Part shown: positions 16,708-26,795 of the stretch, piece by piece
Numbering within the stretch: position 1 is the stretch's first letter
Layout: each line of letters starts with the position of its first letter
Source of the DNA: Azospirillum ramasamyi
GTDB lineage: Bacteria > Pseudomonadota > Alphaproteobacteria > Azospirillales > Azospirillaceae
NCBI RefSeq assembly: GCF_003233655.1
Contig: NZ_CP029832.1
Location: 1 to 64,000, forward strand
DNA: 64,000 bases
Direction: 5' to 3'
Program-made: the position numbers and the translations under genes
The notes under the pieces: model-generated
Database searches by the model: none
Told to the model about the DNA's origin: nothing
What the model saw: the letters and a program-made list of their open reading frames with translations, nothing else

Positions 16708-18184
16708 GGGCAATCAACTCCTCTTCGCTGAGCCGGTCGGCGGGCACGGTCGCGGTCACCCGGCGTCCGCGCATCACGATCACCCGGTGGCAGAGTCCGA
16801 TCAGTTCGATCAGTTCGGATGAGATCACGATCACGCCGCGCCCTTCGGCGGCCAGCCGCGCGATCAGGAAGTAAATGTCCCGCTTGGCGCCGACATCGAC
16901 GCCGCGCGTCGGCTCGTCCAGCACGAAGACGCAGGGGTCCGGCTCCAGGAACTTGGCGATGGCCAGCTTCTGCTGGTTGCCGCCGGACAGGGACGACGCC
17001 AGCCCCCGCGGATCGCCGCGGATGCCGAAATTGGCGACCGCATGCTCCAGCGCCAGATCCTCCGAGGCCGGCGACAGCAGCGGATGGGCGTGGTGGCGCA
17101 GCGTCATCAGGGTCAGGTTGTCGCGCAGCCCCATGTTGACGTGCAGGCCCTTGCCCTTGCGATCCTCGCTGAGATAGGTCAGGCCGTTGCGCATCGCCTC
17201 GCGCGGGGTTCGCAGCGACACCGGGCGGCCTTCGATCTCGATGGTGCCGGCGCTGCGCGGGCGCAGGCCGAGGATGCCTTCGAACAGCTCGGTGCGGCCG
17301 GCGCCGACCAGCCCGGCGAAGCCGAGGATCTCGCCGGGAGCGAGGTCGAAGCTGACATCCTCAGCCCAGCCGGGAACGGTCAGTCCGCGCACCGCCATCA
17401 GCGGCTTGCCGATGGCCGGGATGTGCTTGTCCGGGAACATGTCGGTCAGCTCGCGCCCGACCATCAGCGTCGCCATGCGCTGGCGCGGCGTCTCGGCGGT
17501 GGGCGCGCGGGCGACGAAGCGGCCGTCGCGCATGACGATCACCTCGTCGGTGATCCGCTCCACCTCGTCCAGCTTGTGGGAGATGTAGACGATGGTGACG
17601 CCGTCCTGCCTGAGCCGGTCGATCAGCCCGAACAGCCGGTCGCATTCCGATGGGGTCAGGCTCGCCGTCGGCTCGTCCATGATCAGCAGGCGGGCGTTGC
17701 GCAGCTGCGCCTTGGCGATCTCCACCAGCTGTTTCTCGGCGACGATCAGGTCGCGGACCTTGGTGTCGGGATCCCGGTCGAAGCCGACCTGACGCAGGGC
17801 GTCGGACGCCTGTTCGCGCATGGCGCGGTCGTCGAGCAGCCAGCCGCGCCTGATCTCGTGGCCGAGGAACATGTTCTGGACGACGGTCAGGTCGTCGGCA
17901 AGGCTGAGTTCCTGGTGGATCAGCACGATCCCGCGCTTCTCGGCGTCGCGGGAGCTTTTGAAGGTCACCGCCTCGCCGTCGATGCGCAGCGTGCCGGAGG
18001 TGGGCGGGTGATAGCCGGCGAGGATCTTCATCAGCGTCGATTTGCCGGCGCCATTCTCGCCCAGCAGACCATGCACCCGGCCCGGATGCAGGTCGAAGCC
18101 GACGCCGTGCAGCACGCGCACGGCCCCCGATCCCTTCGGTCCGAATTCCTTGGTGATGCCGTCGAAGGCGACATGCAGGCTCAT
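16667..18184 (-). CDS. Sugar ABC transporter ATPase with two nucleotide-binding domains (RbsA type)
   Basis: A 505-residue protein with tandem ABC domains. The first has Walker [10 protein letters not shown], a degenerate signature in [15 protein letters not shown], and Walker [12 protein letters not shown]. The second has [16 protein letters not shown] and [11 protein letters not shown] but the usual degenerate Walker A ([13 protein letters not shown]). This asymmetry is normal for RbsA/MglA proteins. It is the first gene of the operon and is divergent from a ROK regulator 253 bases away. Confidence 0.93.
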   Translation of the reverse strand: MSLHVAFDGITKEFGPKGSGAVRVLHGVGFDLHPGRVHGLLGENGAGKSTLMKILAGYHPPTSGTLRIDGEAVTFKSSRDAEKRGIVLIHQELSLADDLTVVQNMFLGHEIRRGWLLDDRAMREQASDALRQVGFDRDPDTKVRDLIVAEKQLVEIAKAQLRNARLLIMDEPTASLTPSECDRLFGLIDRLRQDGVTIVYISHKLDEVERITDEVIVMRDGRFVARAPTAETPRQRMATLMVGRELTDMFPDKHIPAIGKPLMAVRGLTVPGWAEDVSFDLAPGEILGFAGLVGAGRTELFEGILGLRPRSAGTIEIEGRPVSLRTPREAMRNGLTYLSEDRKGKGLHVNMGLRDNLTLMTLRHHAHPLLSPASEDLALEHAVANFGIRGDPRGLASSLSGGNQQKLAIAKFLEPDPCVFVLDEPTRGVDVGAKRDIYFLIARLAAEGRGVIVISSELIELIGLCHRVIVMRGRRVTATVPADRLSEEELIAHAIGTDIGAHASH

Positions 18185-18437
18185 GGCTCCGCACCCCCTG
18201 ACGGCCTTTCCACCGGCCGCAAGGCTGCGGCGGGGCGGATACCGTCCATGACGTTTCTCCCATTGCGGAGTGTGTCGTCCGGAGGCCGTTCGAAAGCCGC
18301 GGGCGCCGCTTCGTCTGTTGCATCGATCTTATGCGCGGTGCTTTGGACAGACAATGGACGACTTCGAACATAATTTGGCAAAAGTGGGCGGGTGTGGTAG
18401 GGGAGGGGACAAGGACAATTCAGAAGGGCATGCGCCG
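18185..18437. promoter_or_regulatory. Divergent promoter region, sugar ABC operon / ROK regulator
   Basis: This 253-base interval separates the ATPase start from the ROK start and must hold both promoters. The part near the regulator (about 18340-18415) is poorer in GC. I see no long palindrome that could be named with confidence as the ROK operator. Confidence 0.5.
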
Positions 18438-19655
18438 ATGGTTGACTGGCAGCGTCTGTCGGACGGCGAGCGCGCCATGCTGGAGCGGCTGTTCTGGTCG
18501 GGCGGGCTGTCGCGCGGCGAACTGGCCTCGTCCGTCGAGTTTTCCAAGAGCAAGGCCAACCTCGTCATCGCCAGCCTGATCGGGCGGGAGCTGATCGAGG
18601 AGGGCGGGGTGCAGCCGTCATCCGGCGGTCGGCGGCCGGAGGTGCTGCGGCTGAGCCACCGCATGGGCGTGCTGGCGGGGATCGACATCGGCGCCACCAG
18701 CGTCGACGTGGCTCTGCTCGCGCCGGACATGACGGTGCTAGACCACCGCTCGGAGCCGGCGGACGTCCGTGACGGCCCGGCCGTCCTGTTCGCACGTGTG
18801 CGAGATCTGCTGCGCGAGGCGCGGGAGCGCTGCGGGGTCGGCGCCGCCCAGGTTCTGGGGATCGGGGTCGGCGTGCCGGGGCCGGTCGCCTTCGACAGCG
18901 GCATGCTGGTCAATCCGCCGCTGCTGCCGGGGTGGGAGAGCTTCTCGATCCGCGATTGCCTGGCCGAGGAGTATGCCGCCCCGGTCTTCGTCGACAACGA
19001 CGTGAACATCATGGCGCTGGGCACCCATTGGCGGCTGCGCGGCCAGCTTCAGAACTTCCTGGTCATCAAGATCGGCACCGGCATCGGCTGCGGCATCATC
19101 TGCCACGGCATGGTCTATCGCGGGCGCGACGGTTCGGCCGGCGACGTCGGGCATATCTGCGTCGATCCGCAGGGGCCGCTCTGCCATTGCGGCAATGCCG
19201 GCTGCGTCGAGGCCATGGCTGCCGGTCCGGCCATCGCCCGTATGGCGGAGGCCGCGGCCCGCGCCGGGGAAAGCCCGCGGCTGATGGAGGTGCTGGAGCG
19301 CAACGGCGCGCTCACCACCGTCGATCTCGGCAATGCCAGCCGCGCGGGCGACGCGGCGGCCAACGCCATCGTCCAGCAGGCCGGCGCCCATATCGGCCGG
19401 ATGCTGGCCGCTGTGGTCAATTTCTTCAACCCGTCGCACATCTTCATCGGCGGCGGCGTCGCCCGGATCGGCCCGCTGCTGCTGGCCTCGATCCGGCAGA
19501 GCGTCTACCAGCGCTCGCTCGCCCTCTCCACCCGGCATCTCGACATCCAGTATGTGCCGGAGGTGGAGAGCGCCGGGGTGATCGGGGCGGCGGTGATGGC
19601 CGTGCAGGAGGCCATGCTGGCGGGGACGGGCAGGGAGCGGAACGGCCGGTCCTGA
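18438..19655 (+). CDS. ROK-family transcriptional regulator
   Basis: A 405-residue repressor-type ROK protein. The winged helix comes first (LFWSGGLSRGELASSVEFSKSKANLVIASLIGRELIEEGG). The sugar-kinase-like part follows: LAGIDIGATSVDVALL, VGVPGPVAFDSG, FVDNDVNIMALG, IKIGTGIGCGII, and the zinc motif CHCGNAGCVEAM. ATG 18438 begins just before the helix-turn-helix; an in-frame ATG at 18354 would add 28 residues of doubtful sequence. Its divergent position makes it the probable repressor of the ABC sugar operon. It converges on the nag gene cluster, whose control by it cannot be excluded. Confidence 0.9.
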   Translation: MVDWQRLSDGERAMLERLFWSGGLSRGELASSVEFSKSKANLVIASLIGRELIEEGGVQPSSGGRRPEVLRLSHRMGVLAGIDIGATSVDVALLAPDMTVLDHRSEPADVRDGPAVLFARVRDLLREARERCGVGAAQVLGIGVGVPGPVAFDSGMLVNPPLLPGWESFSIRDCLAEEYAAPVFVDNDVNIMALGTHWRLRGQLQNFLVIKIGTGIGCGIICHGMVYRGRDGSAGDVGHICVDPQGPLCHCGNAGCVEAMAAGPAIARMAEAAARAGESPRLMEVLERNGALTTVDLGNASRAGDAAANAIVQQAGAHIGRMLAAVVNFFNPSHIFIGGGVARIGPLLLASIRQSVYQRSLALSTRHLDIQYVPEVESAGVIGAAVMAVQEAMLAGTGRERNGRS

Positions 19656-19697
19656 GCGGAGTTCCGGCGGAGGTACCCTCCCCCGGAGGGCCTGACG

Positions 19698-22283
19698 TCA
19701 GATCGCCGGCCAGGTCTCCGCCACCAGCCGGCGGACCTCGTCGGCGCTGTCGGTGCCCAGCGCCGCCTCGGCGACGCGGCGGCAGTCCTCCATGCGCAGG
19801 GTGCGGATGAAGGCCTTCAGGTCGGCGATCACCGCCGGGGTGGCCGACAGCTCCGTCACGCCCAGCCCGATCAGCAGCGGCGCCGCCATCGGGTCGGAGG
19901 CGGAGCCGCCGCAGACCGCGACCGTCCGGCCATAGGTCTCGGCACCCATCACCGCGAGGTGGATCAGCCGCAGCACGCCCGGATGCAGGGCGTCGAGCTG
20001 GGCCGCGACATGCGGGTTGCCGCGGTCCATCGCCAGCACATACTGGGTCAGGTCGTTGGTGCCGATGGACAGGAAATCGGCCACCGCGCTGATGCGGTCG
20101 GCGATCAGCGCCGCGGCCGGCACCTCGATCATCGCGCCCAGCTCGATCGGCTCGGCCAGGCCGAGCTTCCCGCGCTCCTCGTCCACCATCCGGCGCACCG
20201 CCCGCAGTTCCGACGGCGAGGCGATCATCGGCACCATGATGCGGCAGGCGCCCGTCGGCTTCACCCGCAGGATGGCGCGGATCTGCGCGCGCAGAAGCTC
20301 GGGTTCGCGCAAGCCCACGCGGACGCCGCGCAGGCCCAGAACCGGGTTCTCCTCCTTCGGCAGCGGCAGATAGGGCAGGGGCTTGTCGCCGCCGACATCC
20401 AAGGTGCGGATCACCAGCGGACGGCCCGCCAGCGCGTCGGCGATCTGCTGGTACTGCCGGTACTGCTCGTCTTCCGAGGGGGCGGACTGGCGCTCCAGGA
20501 ACAGGAATTCGGTGCGCAGGAGGCCGCAGCCCTCCGCCCCTTCGGCCACGGCGCCGGGGGCGTCGCTGACCCGGCCCAGATTGGCGAACACCTCGATCCG
20601 CGTGCCGTCGGCCATGCGGCAGTCCTCGCCGGCGGTGCGGCGGTTCTCCTCGCGCCGGGCGGCGCGGGCGGCGACGGCCGTCCGGGTCTTCGCCAGCATA
20701 TCCTCCGGCGGGAAGACCAGCAGTTCGGCCCGGTTGCCGTCGATCACGGCCGGGGCGCCGTCCGGCACCCGTTCCGCCTGCCGGCCGAGCGCCACCACCG
20801 TCGGCACGCCGAGAGCCGCCGCCAGGATGACGGCGTGGGAGGTCGGGCCGCCATGCACCATGCCGATGCCGCCCAGCTGTCCGGCCGGGACGCCGGCAAG
20901 GTCGGAGGGGAGGATCTCGTCGGCCAGCACGATGCTGCCGGCCGGCAGCTCCGCCAGACCGACGCTCGGCGCCTTGCCGGCCAGCACGGTCAGCACCTGC
21001 TGTTCCAGGTCGCGCAGGTCGGCCGCCCGTTCCGCCATGCGCGGGTCGGCCAGCGCCGCCAGCGCATCGGCCTGCCGCCGCGCCGTCCGGTGCCATGCCC
21101 ATTCCGCGCTCTTGCCGGCGCGGATGTCGGCGAGCGCGCTATCCAGCAATTCCGGGTCGTCCAGCAGTTCGCGGTGCGCCTGGAAGATGGCGGCGTGTTC
21201 CGGCATCCGCTCGGCCGAGCGGCCCAGCCCGGCAATCACGCTGTCCAGCGCCCGATGCAGCCGCGGCTCCTCCACCGCCGGCCCGGCGCCCTCCTCCGCC
21301 ACGCTCACGGCGCTGCGGAAGCGGCGGACGACGGTTCCTACCGCCTGTCCCGGAACGGCGATGGTGCCCTTCAGCAGAACCTGTTCGCCGGGGGCGAAGG
21401 GCGGGCCGATCTCCTCCGCAGCCGGCGGGACCGGAGCGGCGGGCGCCGGGGCGGCCGTGACGGCAGCCGCCGCAGCGGCATCTTCGACGATTGGATCGCC
21501 GAGCCCGCTGTCGATCAGTCCGGCGATGCTCTCCACCACACCCTGCGCACCGGGGCCGGAGGCGCGCACGGTCAGCCGGTCGCCCAGCACGGTGCCGAGC
21601 CCCATCAGGGCGACGACGCTCTTGGCATTCGCGCCGCGGTCGCGGCAGAGGATGGTGACGGCGCCGGGATGCGCCTTGGCGGCGGCGACCAGGGCCGCGG
21701 CCGGACGGGCATGCAGGCCGTGGGCGATGCGCAGGGCCACCGTCCGCTCGGCCGTTTCGCCCGGATCGGCGGCGGGCGAAGCCGCGGCAGCGGAGGCGGC
21801 AGCGGATGGAGATGAACCGGCGACACTGCCGCCGTGGACGGTCATCGCCGGCTCGCCCACCGCGATCACGCGGTTGACGGACTGGCCGTCGACGGTGAAG
21901 CCGTCATTCACGATGACCATCATGCTGACCAGGCTCTGCGCCCGGCTTCCCACCAGATCCATGTCGAAGCTGATCAGGGGATCGCCGGCCTTCACCGCCT
22001 GCCCGTCGCGGACATGGGCGGTGAAGCCTTCGCCGTTCAGCCCCACGGTGTCGACGCCCAGATGCAGCAGCACCTCCGCGCCGCTCGCCGCCCGTACCGT
22101 GCAGGCGTGGTGCGCGCGGTGAACCGACAGCACGACGCCGTCGCAAGGGCTGCGCAACTCGTTCACGGTCGGGTCGATGGCCATGCCGGTCCCGACGAGC
22201 CCCTGGGAGAAGGCGGGGTCGGGTACCTCGGTCAGCGGCATGGCCCAACCGGCCAAGGGTGCTGCAAGCGTGATCGCGGTCAT
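19698..22283 (-). CDS. nagF: Fused PTS phosphotransferase EIIA(Glc-type)-HPr-EI
   Basis: An 861-residue cytoplasmic phosphorelay protein. Residues 1-150 form a Crr-type EIIA with paired histidines His59 (AHHACTV) and phospho-His74 (VLLHLGVDTV). An Ala/Ser/Pro linker precedes HPr with phospho-His191 (GLHARPA). Another linker leads to EI with phospho-His483 in HGGPTSHAVI and the late AVCGGSASDP cysteine segment. It passes phosphate from phosphoenolpyruvate to the EIICB encoded divergently at 22623, so the system needs no general PTS proteins. This arrangement is known for N-acetylglucosamine loci in alphaproteobacteria and xanthomonads. Confidence 0.93.
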   Translation of the reverse strand: MTAITLAAPLAGWAMPLTEVPDPAFSQGLVGTGMAIDPTVNELRSPCDGVVLSVHRAHHACTVRAASGAEVLLHLGVDTVGLNGEGFTAHVRDGQAVKAGDPLISFDMDLVGSRAQSLVSMMVIVNDGFTVDGQSVNRVIAVGEPAMTVHGGSVAGSSPSAAASAAAASPAADPGETAERTVALRIAHGLHARPAAALVAAAKAHPGAVTILCRDRGANAKSVVALMGLGTVLGDRLTVRASGPGAQGVVESIAGLIDSGLGDPIVEDAAAAAAVTAAPAPAAPVPPAAEEIGPPFAPGEQVLLKGTIAVPGQAVGTVVRRFRSAVSVAEEGAGPAVEEPRLHRALDSVIAGLGRSAERMPEHAAIFQAHRELLDDPELLDSALADIRAGKSAEWAWHRTARRQADALAALADPRMAERAADLRDLEQQVLTVLAGKAPSVGLAELPAGSIVLADEILPSDLAGVPAGQLGGIGMVHGGPTSHAVILAAALGVPTVVALGRQAERVPDGAPAVIDGNRAELLVFPPEDMLAKTRTAVAARAARREENRRTAGEDCRMADGTRIEVFANLGRVSDAPGAVAEGAEGCGLLRTEFLFLERQSAPSEDEQYRQYQQIADALAGRPLVIRTLDVGGDKPLPYLPLPKEENPVLGLRGVRVGLREPELLRAQIRAILRVKPTGACRIMVPMIASPSELRAVRRMVDEERGKLGLAEPIELGAMIEVPAAALIADRISAVADFLSIGTNDLTQYVLAMDRGNPHVAAQLDALHPGVLRLIHLAVMGAETYGRTVAVCGGSASDPMAAPLLIGLGVTELSATPAVIADLKAFIRTLRMEDCRRVAEAALGTDSADEVRRLVAETWPAI

Positions 22284-22622
22284 GGTTGATCCTCATTCTG
22301 GACGCATCGACCCCTGCGGACGCCTTCGTCGGACGACCGTATCGTTTTGCGGCCGGCACGTCGCGATGCTGGCATTTCCGCATATACGCGGACGCCCCAT
22401 GGGCCGAGCGCAGTTCCCGCAGTAAGGTATCCGAACTTTCCGTCCGGAAAAGGCGGATGCCTTCCGCCAATCAGCGCCGGGTCAAGCGCATCGGGGATAA
22501 GCCGCAAGCCTTGCCCTGGATGCTCCGTCGCCTATGTCGTGAGACCTGAGCTCCGTGCGGGTTGTACTCCCATCCGGGGCTGACGAAGCCGCCGCCGCCG
22601 GACAAATTGCGGGAGAGCCGCC
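22284..22622. promoter_or_regulatory. Divergent promoter region between nagF and nagE
   Basis: This 339-base region contains no convincing gene. Near its middle is an imperfect inverted repeat, CTTTCCG (22436-22442) against CGGAAAA (22445-22451), which could be an operator for the divergent nag genes. GGGAGAG just before the ATG at 22623 is the nagE Shine-Dalgarno. I could not identify clear -35/-10 boxes. Confidence 0.4.
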
Positions 22623-24422
22623 ATGGCATTGAATCCCTTTGCGTTTCTACAGAAGATCGGCAAATCGCTGATGCTTCCGGTGGCGGTGCTTCCCGTCGCC
22701 GGCCTGCTGTTGGGCATCGGTGCCGCGAACTTCGAATGGATGCCGCCGCTGCTGTCGGCGCTGATGAAGAACTCGGGCGACGTGATCTTCGGAAACCTTC
22801 CGCTGATCTTCGCCATCGGCGTCGCGCTGGGCTATACCGAGAATGACGGCGTGTCGGCCATCGCCGCCACCATCGGCTATATCGTGATGCTGGCCACGCT
22901 GGGCGTGATGACCGGGGTCTGGGGCATGGAGCCCAAGACCATCATGGGCATCAAGTCCATGGAGACCGGCGTTTTCGGCGGCATCCTGGCCGGCGGCCTC
23001 GCGGCGGCGATGTTCAACCGCTTCTACAAGATCACCCTTCCGGCCTATCTCGGCTTCTTCGCCGGCAAGCGCTTCGTGCCGATCGTCACCGCGCTGGCCG
23101 CCATCGTGCTGGGCGTCGTGCTGTCGGTGATCTGGCCGCCGATCCAGAGCGGCATCAACAGCTTCTCGCACTGGGCGGCGGTGAACGATCCGCGTCTCGC
23201 GGCGACCATCTACGGTTTCGTCGAACGCCTGCTGATCCCCTTCGGCCTGCACCACATCTGGAACGTGCCCTTCTTCTTCGAGATCGGATCCTTCCAGAAC
23301 GCCCAGGGCCAGACCGTCCATGGCGACATCGCCCGCTACTTCGCCGGCGACCCCACCGCCGGCATCCTGTCCGGCGCCTTCCTGTTCAAGATGTTCGGCC
23401 TGCCGGCCGCGGCCATCGCCATGTGGCACATGGCCAAGCCGGAGAACCGGGTGCGCGTCGGCGGCATCATGGTTTCCGCGGCGCTCACCTCCTTCCTGAC
23501 CGGCATCACGGAACCGATCGAATTCGCGTTCCTGTTCCTGGCGCCGGTGCTGTACCTGATCCATGCGGTTCTCGCGGCGACCTCGCAGTTCATCATGAAC
23601 TCGCTGGGCGCCCATATGGGCTTCACCTTCTCGCAGGGCGGCATCGACTTCATGCTGTTCAACGTGCTCAGCCCCTATTCGCAGAAATGGTGGCTGGTGC
23701 TGATCCTGGGGCCGGCCTATGCGGTGCTCTATTACGTGGTGTTCCGCTATACCATCCGGGTGCTGGACCTGAAGACCCCCGGACGCGAGGATGCGGCGGA
23801 GGGCGCCGCCGCCGCCGTCAGCGGCAGCGAGCGGGCGCGAGACCTCGTGCTGGCCTTCGGCGGGCGCGGCAACATCTCCAACCTGGACGCCTGCATCACC
23901 CGGCTGCGCGTGGTGGTGAAGGATCCGGCCCGCGTCGACGAGGGCAAGCTGCGCAGCATGGGCGCATCCGGCATCCTCCGGGTGCGCGACAGCGTGCAGG
24001 CGGTGTTCGGCACCCTGTCGGAGAACCTGAAGACGGAGATGCAGGAGTATCTGCGCTCCGCCGGCCCGGAGGCCGACGCTCCGGCGGCCGCCGCGGCGAC
24101 GCCGGTTTCCGCCGGCCCGGTCTCCGCCCCCTCCACCGATGCTCCGGCCGCACCGCTGCCGACCGACCGCGCCGCCCGCATCGCCGAGGCGCTGGGCGGT
24201 GCCGGCAACATCAAGACGCTCGCGGCCTTCGCCACCACACGTCTGCGGATCGAGCTGGCCGACGCCGGCAAGGCGAATGCCGAGGCGCTGAAGAGGGCCG
24301 GCGTCCGTGCCGTGATGGGGCTGGGCGCCAACGGCCTCGACCTGATCATCGGCAATGACGCCGACGCGATGGCCGGCGCGCTGACCGGCCTGCTGCCGGG
24401 CGGGCGCCGCGCCGCCGAGTAG
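22623..24422 (+). CDS. nagE: N-acetylglucosamine PTS transporter EIIC-EIIB with an extra EIIB-like domain
   Basis: A 599-residue membrane permease. EIIC occupies about residues 1-385 with the family's [36 protein letters not shown] and [23 protein letters not shown]1 (about 405-470) carries phospho-Cys424 in [11 protein letters not shown]. After a Pro/Ala-rich linker, a second EIIB-like domain (about 517-595) has [14 protein letters not shown] at the same place and no cysteine at all. It imports and phosphorylates N-acetylglucosamine using phosphate from the divergent EIIA-HPr-EI. Sugar specificity follows from the downstream deaminase and deacetylase genes. Confidence 0.92.
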   Translation: MALNPFAFLQKIGKSLMLPVAVLPVAGLLLGIGAANFEWMPPLLSALMKNSGDVIFGNLPLIFAIGVALGYTENDGVSAIAATIGYIVMLATLGVMTGVWGMEPKTIMGIKSMETGVFGGILAGGLAAAMFNRFYKITLPAYLGFFAGKRFVPIVTALAAIVLGVVLSVIWPPIQSGINSFSHWAAVNDPRLAATIYGFVERLLIPFGLHHIWNVPFFFEIGSFQNAQGQTVHGDIARYFAGDPTAGILSGAFLFKMFGLPAAAIAMWHMAKPENRVRVGGIMVSAALTSFLTGITEPIEFAFLFLAPVLYLIHAVLAATSQFIMNSLGAHMGFTFSQGGIDFMLFNVLSPYSQKWWLVLILGPAYAVLYYVVFRYTIRVLDLKTPGREDAAEGAAAAVSGSERARDLVLAFGGRGNISNLDACITRLRVVVKDPARVDEGKLRSMGASGILRVRDSVQAVFGTLSENLKTEMQEYLRSAGPEADAPAAAAATPVSAGPVSAPSTDAPAAPLPTDRAARIAEALGGAGNIKTLAAFATTRLRIELADAGKANAEALKRAGVRAVMGLGANGLDLIIGNDADAMAGALTGLLPGGRRAAE

Positions 24423-24554
24423 CGCGGGTTTCGCCCGGCGCTCGGCGGTTCCATCCCTCCGGCGCGGCTTTTCCCGGCCGCGCCGATGGAGGCTGGCCTT
24501 CGGTGCCGGATGGTCCTAAACCGGTATCAGTGCCGGTCGATCGCGAGCCCCGCC

Positions 24555-25601
24555 ATGACAGAGCAGAAGCTGCCCGGGACTCTCCCCCTGATGGCCACCG
24601 AGGCGGCGGAGGCGCCCGCCGCGGTGGCCCGGCAGATCGAGCGCTGCGGCGCCGGTTTCGCCGAACTGGGGGAGCAACTGCGCCGTCAACCGCCGCGCTT
24701 CGTCGTCACCTGCGCGCGGGGCAGTTCCGACCATGCGTCGGCCTACGGCAAATACCTGATCGAAACACGCATGGGCCGGGCGGTGGCCTCCATCGGGCCG
24801 TCGATCGCCTCGGTCTATGGCGGGCGGCTGAGCCTGGAGGGCGCGCTGTTCGTCGCCGTCTCGCAATCCGGCCGCAGCCCGGACCTGCTGCGGCTGGCCG
24901 AGGCGGCGAAGGCCGGCGGGGCGCTGGTGGTCGGCTTCGTCAATGCGGCGGGCTCGCCGCTGGCGGGCCTGTGCGACCATTGCCTGCCGCTGTCGGCCGG
25001 GCCGGAACGCAGCGTCGCCGCGACAAAGTCCTGCATCGCCTCGTTCGCCGCCTACCTGCAACTGGTCGCCCACTGGCAGGGCGACCCGGCGCTGAAGGCC
25101 ACGCTGGCCGCCCTGCCGGAGACGCTGGAGGCGGCGCGGGCGCTGGACTGGCAACCGGCGCTGATGCCGCTCGCCGATGCGCGGAGCCTCTATGTGCTGG
25201 GGCGCGGCGTCGGCTTCGGGGCGGCGCTGGAGATGGCGCTGAAGTTCAAGGAAACCTGCCGCCTGCATGCGGAAGCCTTCAGCGCCGCGGAGGTCGTCCA
25301 CGGACCGCTGGCGCTGGCCGGTCCGGGATTCCCCGTGCTCGCCCTGACCCAGGCCGACGCGGCGGAGCCGCACACCCGCGCGGTGGTCGAACGCATCGTC
25401 GGGCTGGGGGCCGCCGTCGCCACCACCGAAAGCGGCCTTGCCGGCACCACGCCGCTGCCCAGCCTGCGCAACCTTGCGCCGGAAGCCGCGCCGCTGGCGG
25501 CATTGCAGAGCTTCTACGGCGCGGTCTATGAACTGGCGCTGGCCCGCGGCATCGATCCCGACAGCCCGCCCAACCTCGCCAAAGTGACGAAGACCGTCTG
25601 A
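24555..25601 (+). CDS. nagB-II: SIS-domain glucosamine-6-phosphate deaminase (NagB-II type)
   Basis: A 348-residue protein with tandem SIS domains like the isomerase half of GlmS but without a glutaminase domain. Marks are VVTCARGSSDHASAYGKYLIE, VAVSQSGRSPDLLRLAE, AATKSCIASFAAYLQL, GRGVGFGAALEMALKFKETC and AEVVHGPLAL. Such proteins replace the classical NagB and convert glucosamine-6-phosphate to fructose-6-phosphate. The gene lies between nagE and nagA and its stop overlaps the nagA start as TGATG. Start ATG 24555 excludes an unlikely 23-residue extension. Confidence 0.88.
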   Translation: MTEQKLPGTLPLMATEAAEAPAAVARQIERCGAGFAELGEQLRRQPPRFVVTCARGSSDHASAYGKYLIETRMGRAVASIGPSIASVYGGRLSLEGALFVAVSQSGRSPDLLRLAEAAKAGGALVVGFVNAAGSPLAGLCDHCLPLSAGPERSVAATKSCIASFAAYLQLVAHWQGDPALKATLAALPETLEAARALDWQPALMPLADARSLYVLGRGVGFGAALEMALKFKETCRLHAEAFSAAEVVHGPLALAGPGFPVLALTQADAAEPHTRAVVERIVGLGAAVATTESGLAGTTPLPSLRNLAPEAAPLAALQSFYGAVYELALARGIDPDSPPNLAKVTKTV

Positions 25602-26761
25602 TGCGACAACTCCTGACAGGCGCCCGGATTTTCACGGGCGAGACCATCCTCGACGGCCGCAGCCTGCTGGTCGGGGATGGCCGCATCCTCGACATCGTGG
25701 CCCCCGGCCGCATTCCGCCCGGCATCGACCGGACGGTGACGCTGGAGGCCGGCGACCTGCTGGCTCCCGGCTTCATCGACATCCAGGTGAATGGCGGCGG
25801 CGGCGTGCTGTTCAATGGGCAGCCCACGGCGGAGGCGGCGCTCGCCATTGCCGCGGCGCACCGGCCCTTCGGCACCACCGGGCTGCTGCCGACCATCATC
25901 ACCGACACGCCCGAATGCCATCGCGCCGCCGCCGAGGCCGCGGTGACGGCGGTGGCGCAACCCGGCAGCGGGGTTCTGGGCATCCATTTCGAAGGCCCCT
26001 TCATCAGCCCGCAGCGGGTGGGCGCCCATGACCCGCGCTTCGTCCGCGCCCCGGACGGGGCCGACCTTGACTTCATCGGCGGCCTGCCGGCGCGGATGCA
26101 GGGCGGGCGGGTGCTGCTGACCCTGGCGCCGGAATGCGTGGAGGATGCCGCCCTGTCGCGCCTGATGGCCGCCGGGGTGATCCTGTCCGTCGGCCACACC
26201 ATGGCGAGCGCGGAGCGGGTGGTGGAGGCTTTCGACCTCGGCGTGCGCGGGGTCACCCATCTCTACAACGCCATGCCCGGCATCGCCAACCGTCAGCCCG
26301 GCCCTGCCGGCGCGGCGCTGGCCGATGGGCGCCCCTGGTGCGGGCTGATCGCCGACGGGTATCACGTCCATCCGCTGATGATGCGGGCGGCGCTGGCCGC
26401 CCGGCCGCGCGGGCGGATGATGCTGGTGACCGACGCCATGCCGCCGACCGGCACCGATGCGGATCGCTTCGAGCTGAACGGCCGGACGATCTACCGGCGG
26501 GACGGCCGGCTGGTCCTGGCCGACGGCACGCTGGCGGGGGCCGATCTCGACATGGCGACGGCGGTGCGCAATGCGGGAACGCTGATCGGCCTGCCGCTGG
26601 AGGAATCACTGCGGATGGCGTCGCTCTATCCGGCGGAGTTCTTGGGGATGGCCGGCGAGCGTGGACGGATCGCGCCAGGCTGGCGGGCGGATCTGGTGCT
26701 GCTGCGGCCCGATCTCACGGTGCGCGGAACCTGGGTGCAGGGGGAGTGGCAGGGGGCTTGA
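25601..26761 (+). CDS. nagA: N-acetylglucosamine-6-phosphate deacetylase
   Basis: A 386-residue amidohydrolase, close to the usual NagA length. It removes acetate from GlcNAc-6-P to give glucosamine-6-P for the preceding deaminase. Visible are LLAPGFIDIQVNGGGG, LGIHFEGPFISPQRVGAHD with the metal Glu, SVGHTMASAERV and VRGVTHLYNAMPGI with the metal histidines, and MLVTDAMPPTGTD with the catalytic Asp. It is translationally coupled to the deaminase and completes the pathway from GlcNAc to fructose-6-phosphate. Confidence 0.95.
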   Translation: MRQLLTGARIFTGETILDGRSLLVGDGRILDIVAPGRIPPGIDRTVTLEAGDLLAPGFIDIQVNGGGGVLFNGQPTAEAALAIAAAHRPFGTTGLLPTIITDTPECHRAAAEAAVTAVAQPGSGVLGIHFEGPFISPQRVGAHDPRFVRAPDGADLDFIGGLPARMQGGRVLLTLAPECVEDAALSRLMAAGVILSVGHTMASAERVVEAFDLGVRGVTHLYNAMPGIANRQPGPAGAALADGRPWCGLIADGYHVHPLMMRAALAARPRGRMMLVTDAMPPTGTDADRFELNGRTIYRRDGRLVLADGTLAGADLDMATAVRNAGTLIGLPLEESLRMASLYPAEFLGMAGERGRIAPGWRADLVLLRPDLTVRGTWVQGEWQGA

Positions 26762-26795
26762 AGGCGGCGGCCGAAGTTCAAGCCTTACCGGCCCG

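Noticed and set aside
22436..22451. NagC-type operator in the nag divergent promoter
   Set aside because: The inverted repeat CTTTCCG/CGGAAAA is short and imperfect and does not match the known NagC consensus well. It is mentioned only as part of the promoter region.
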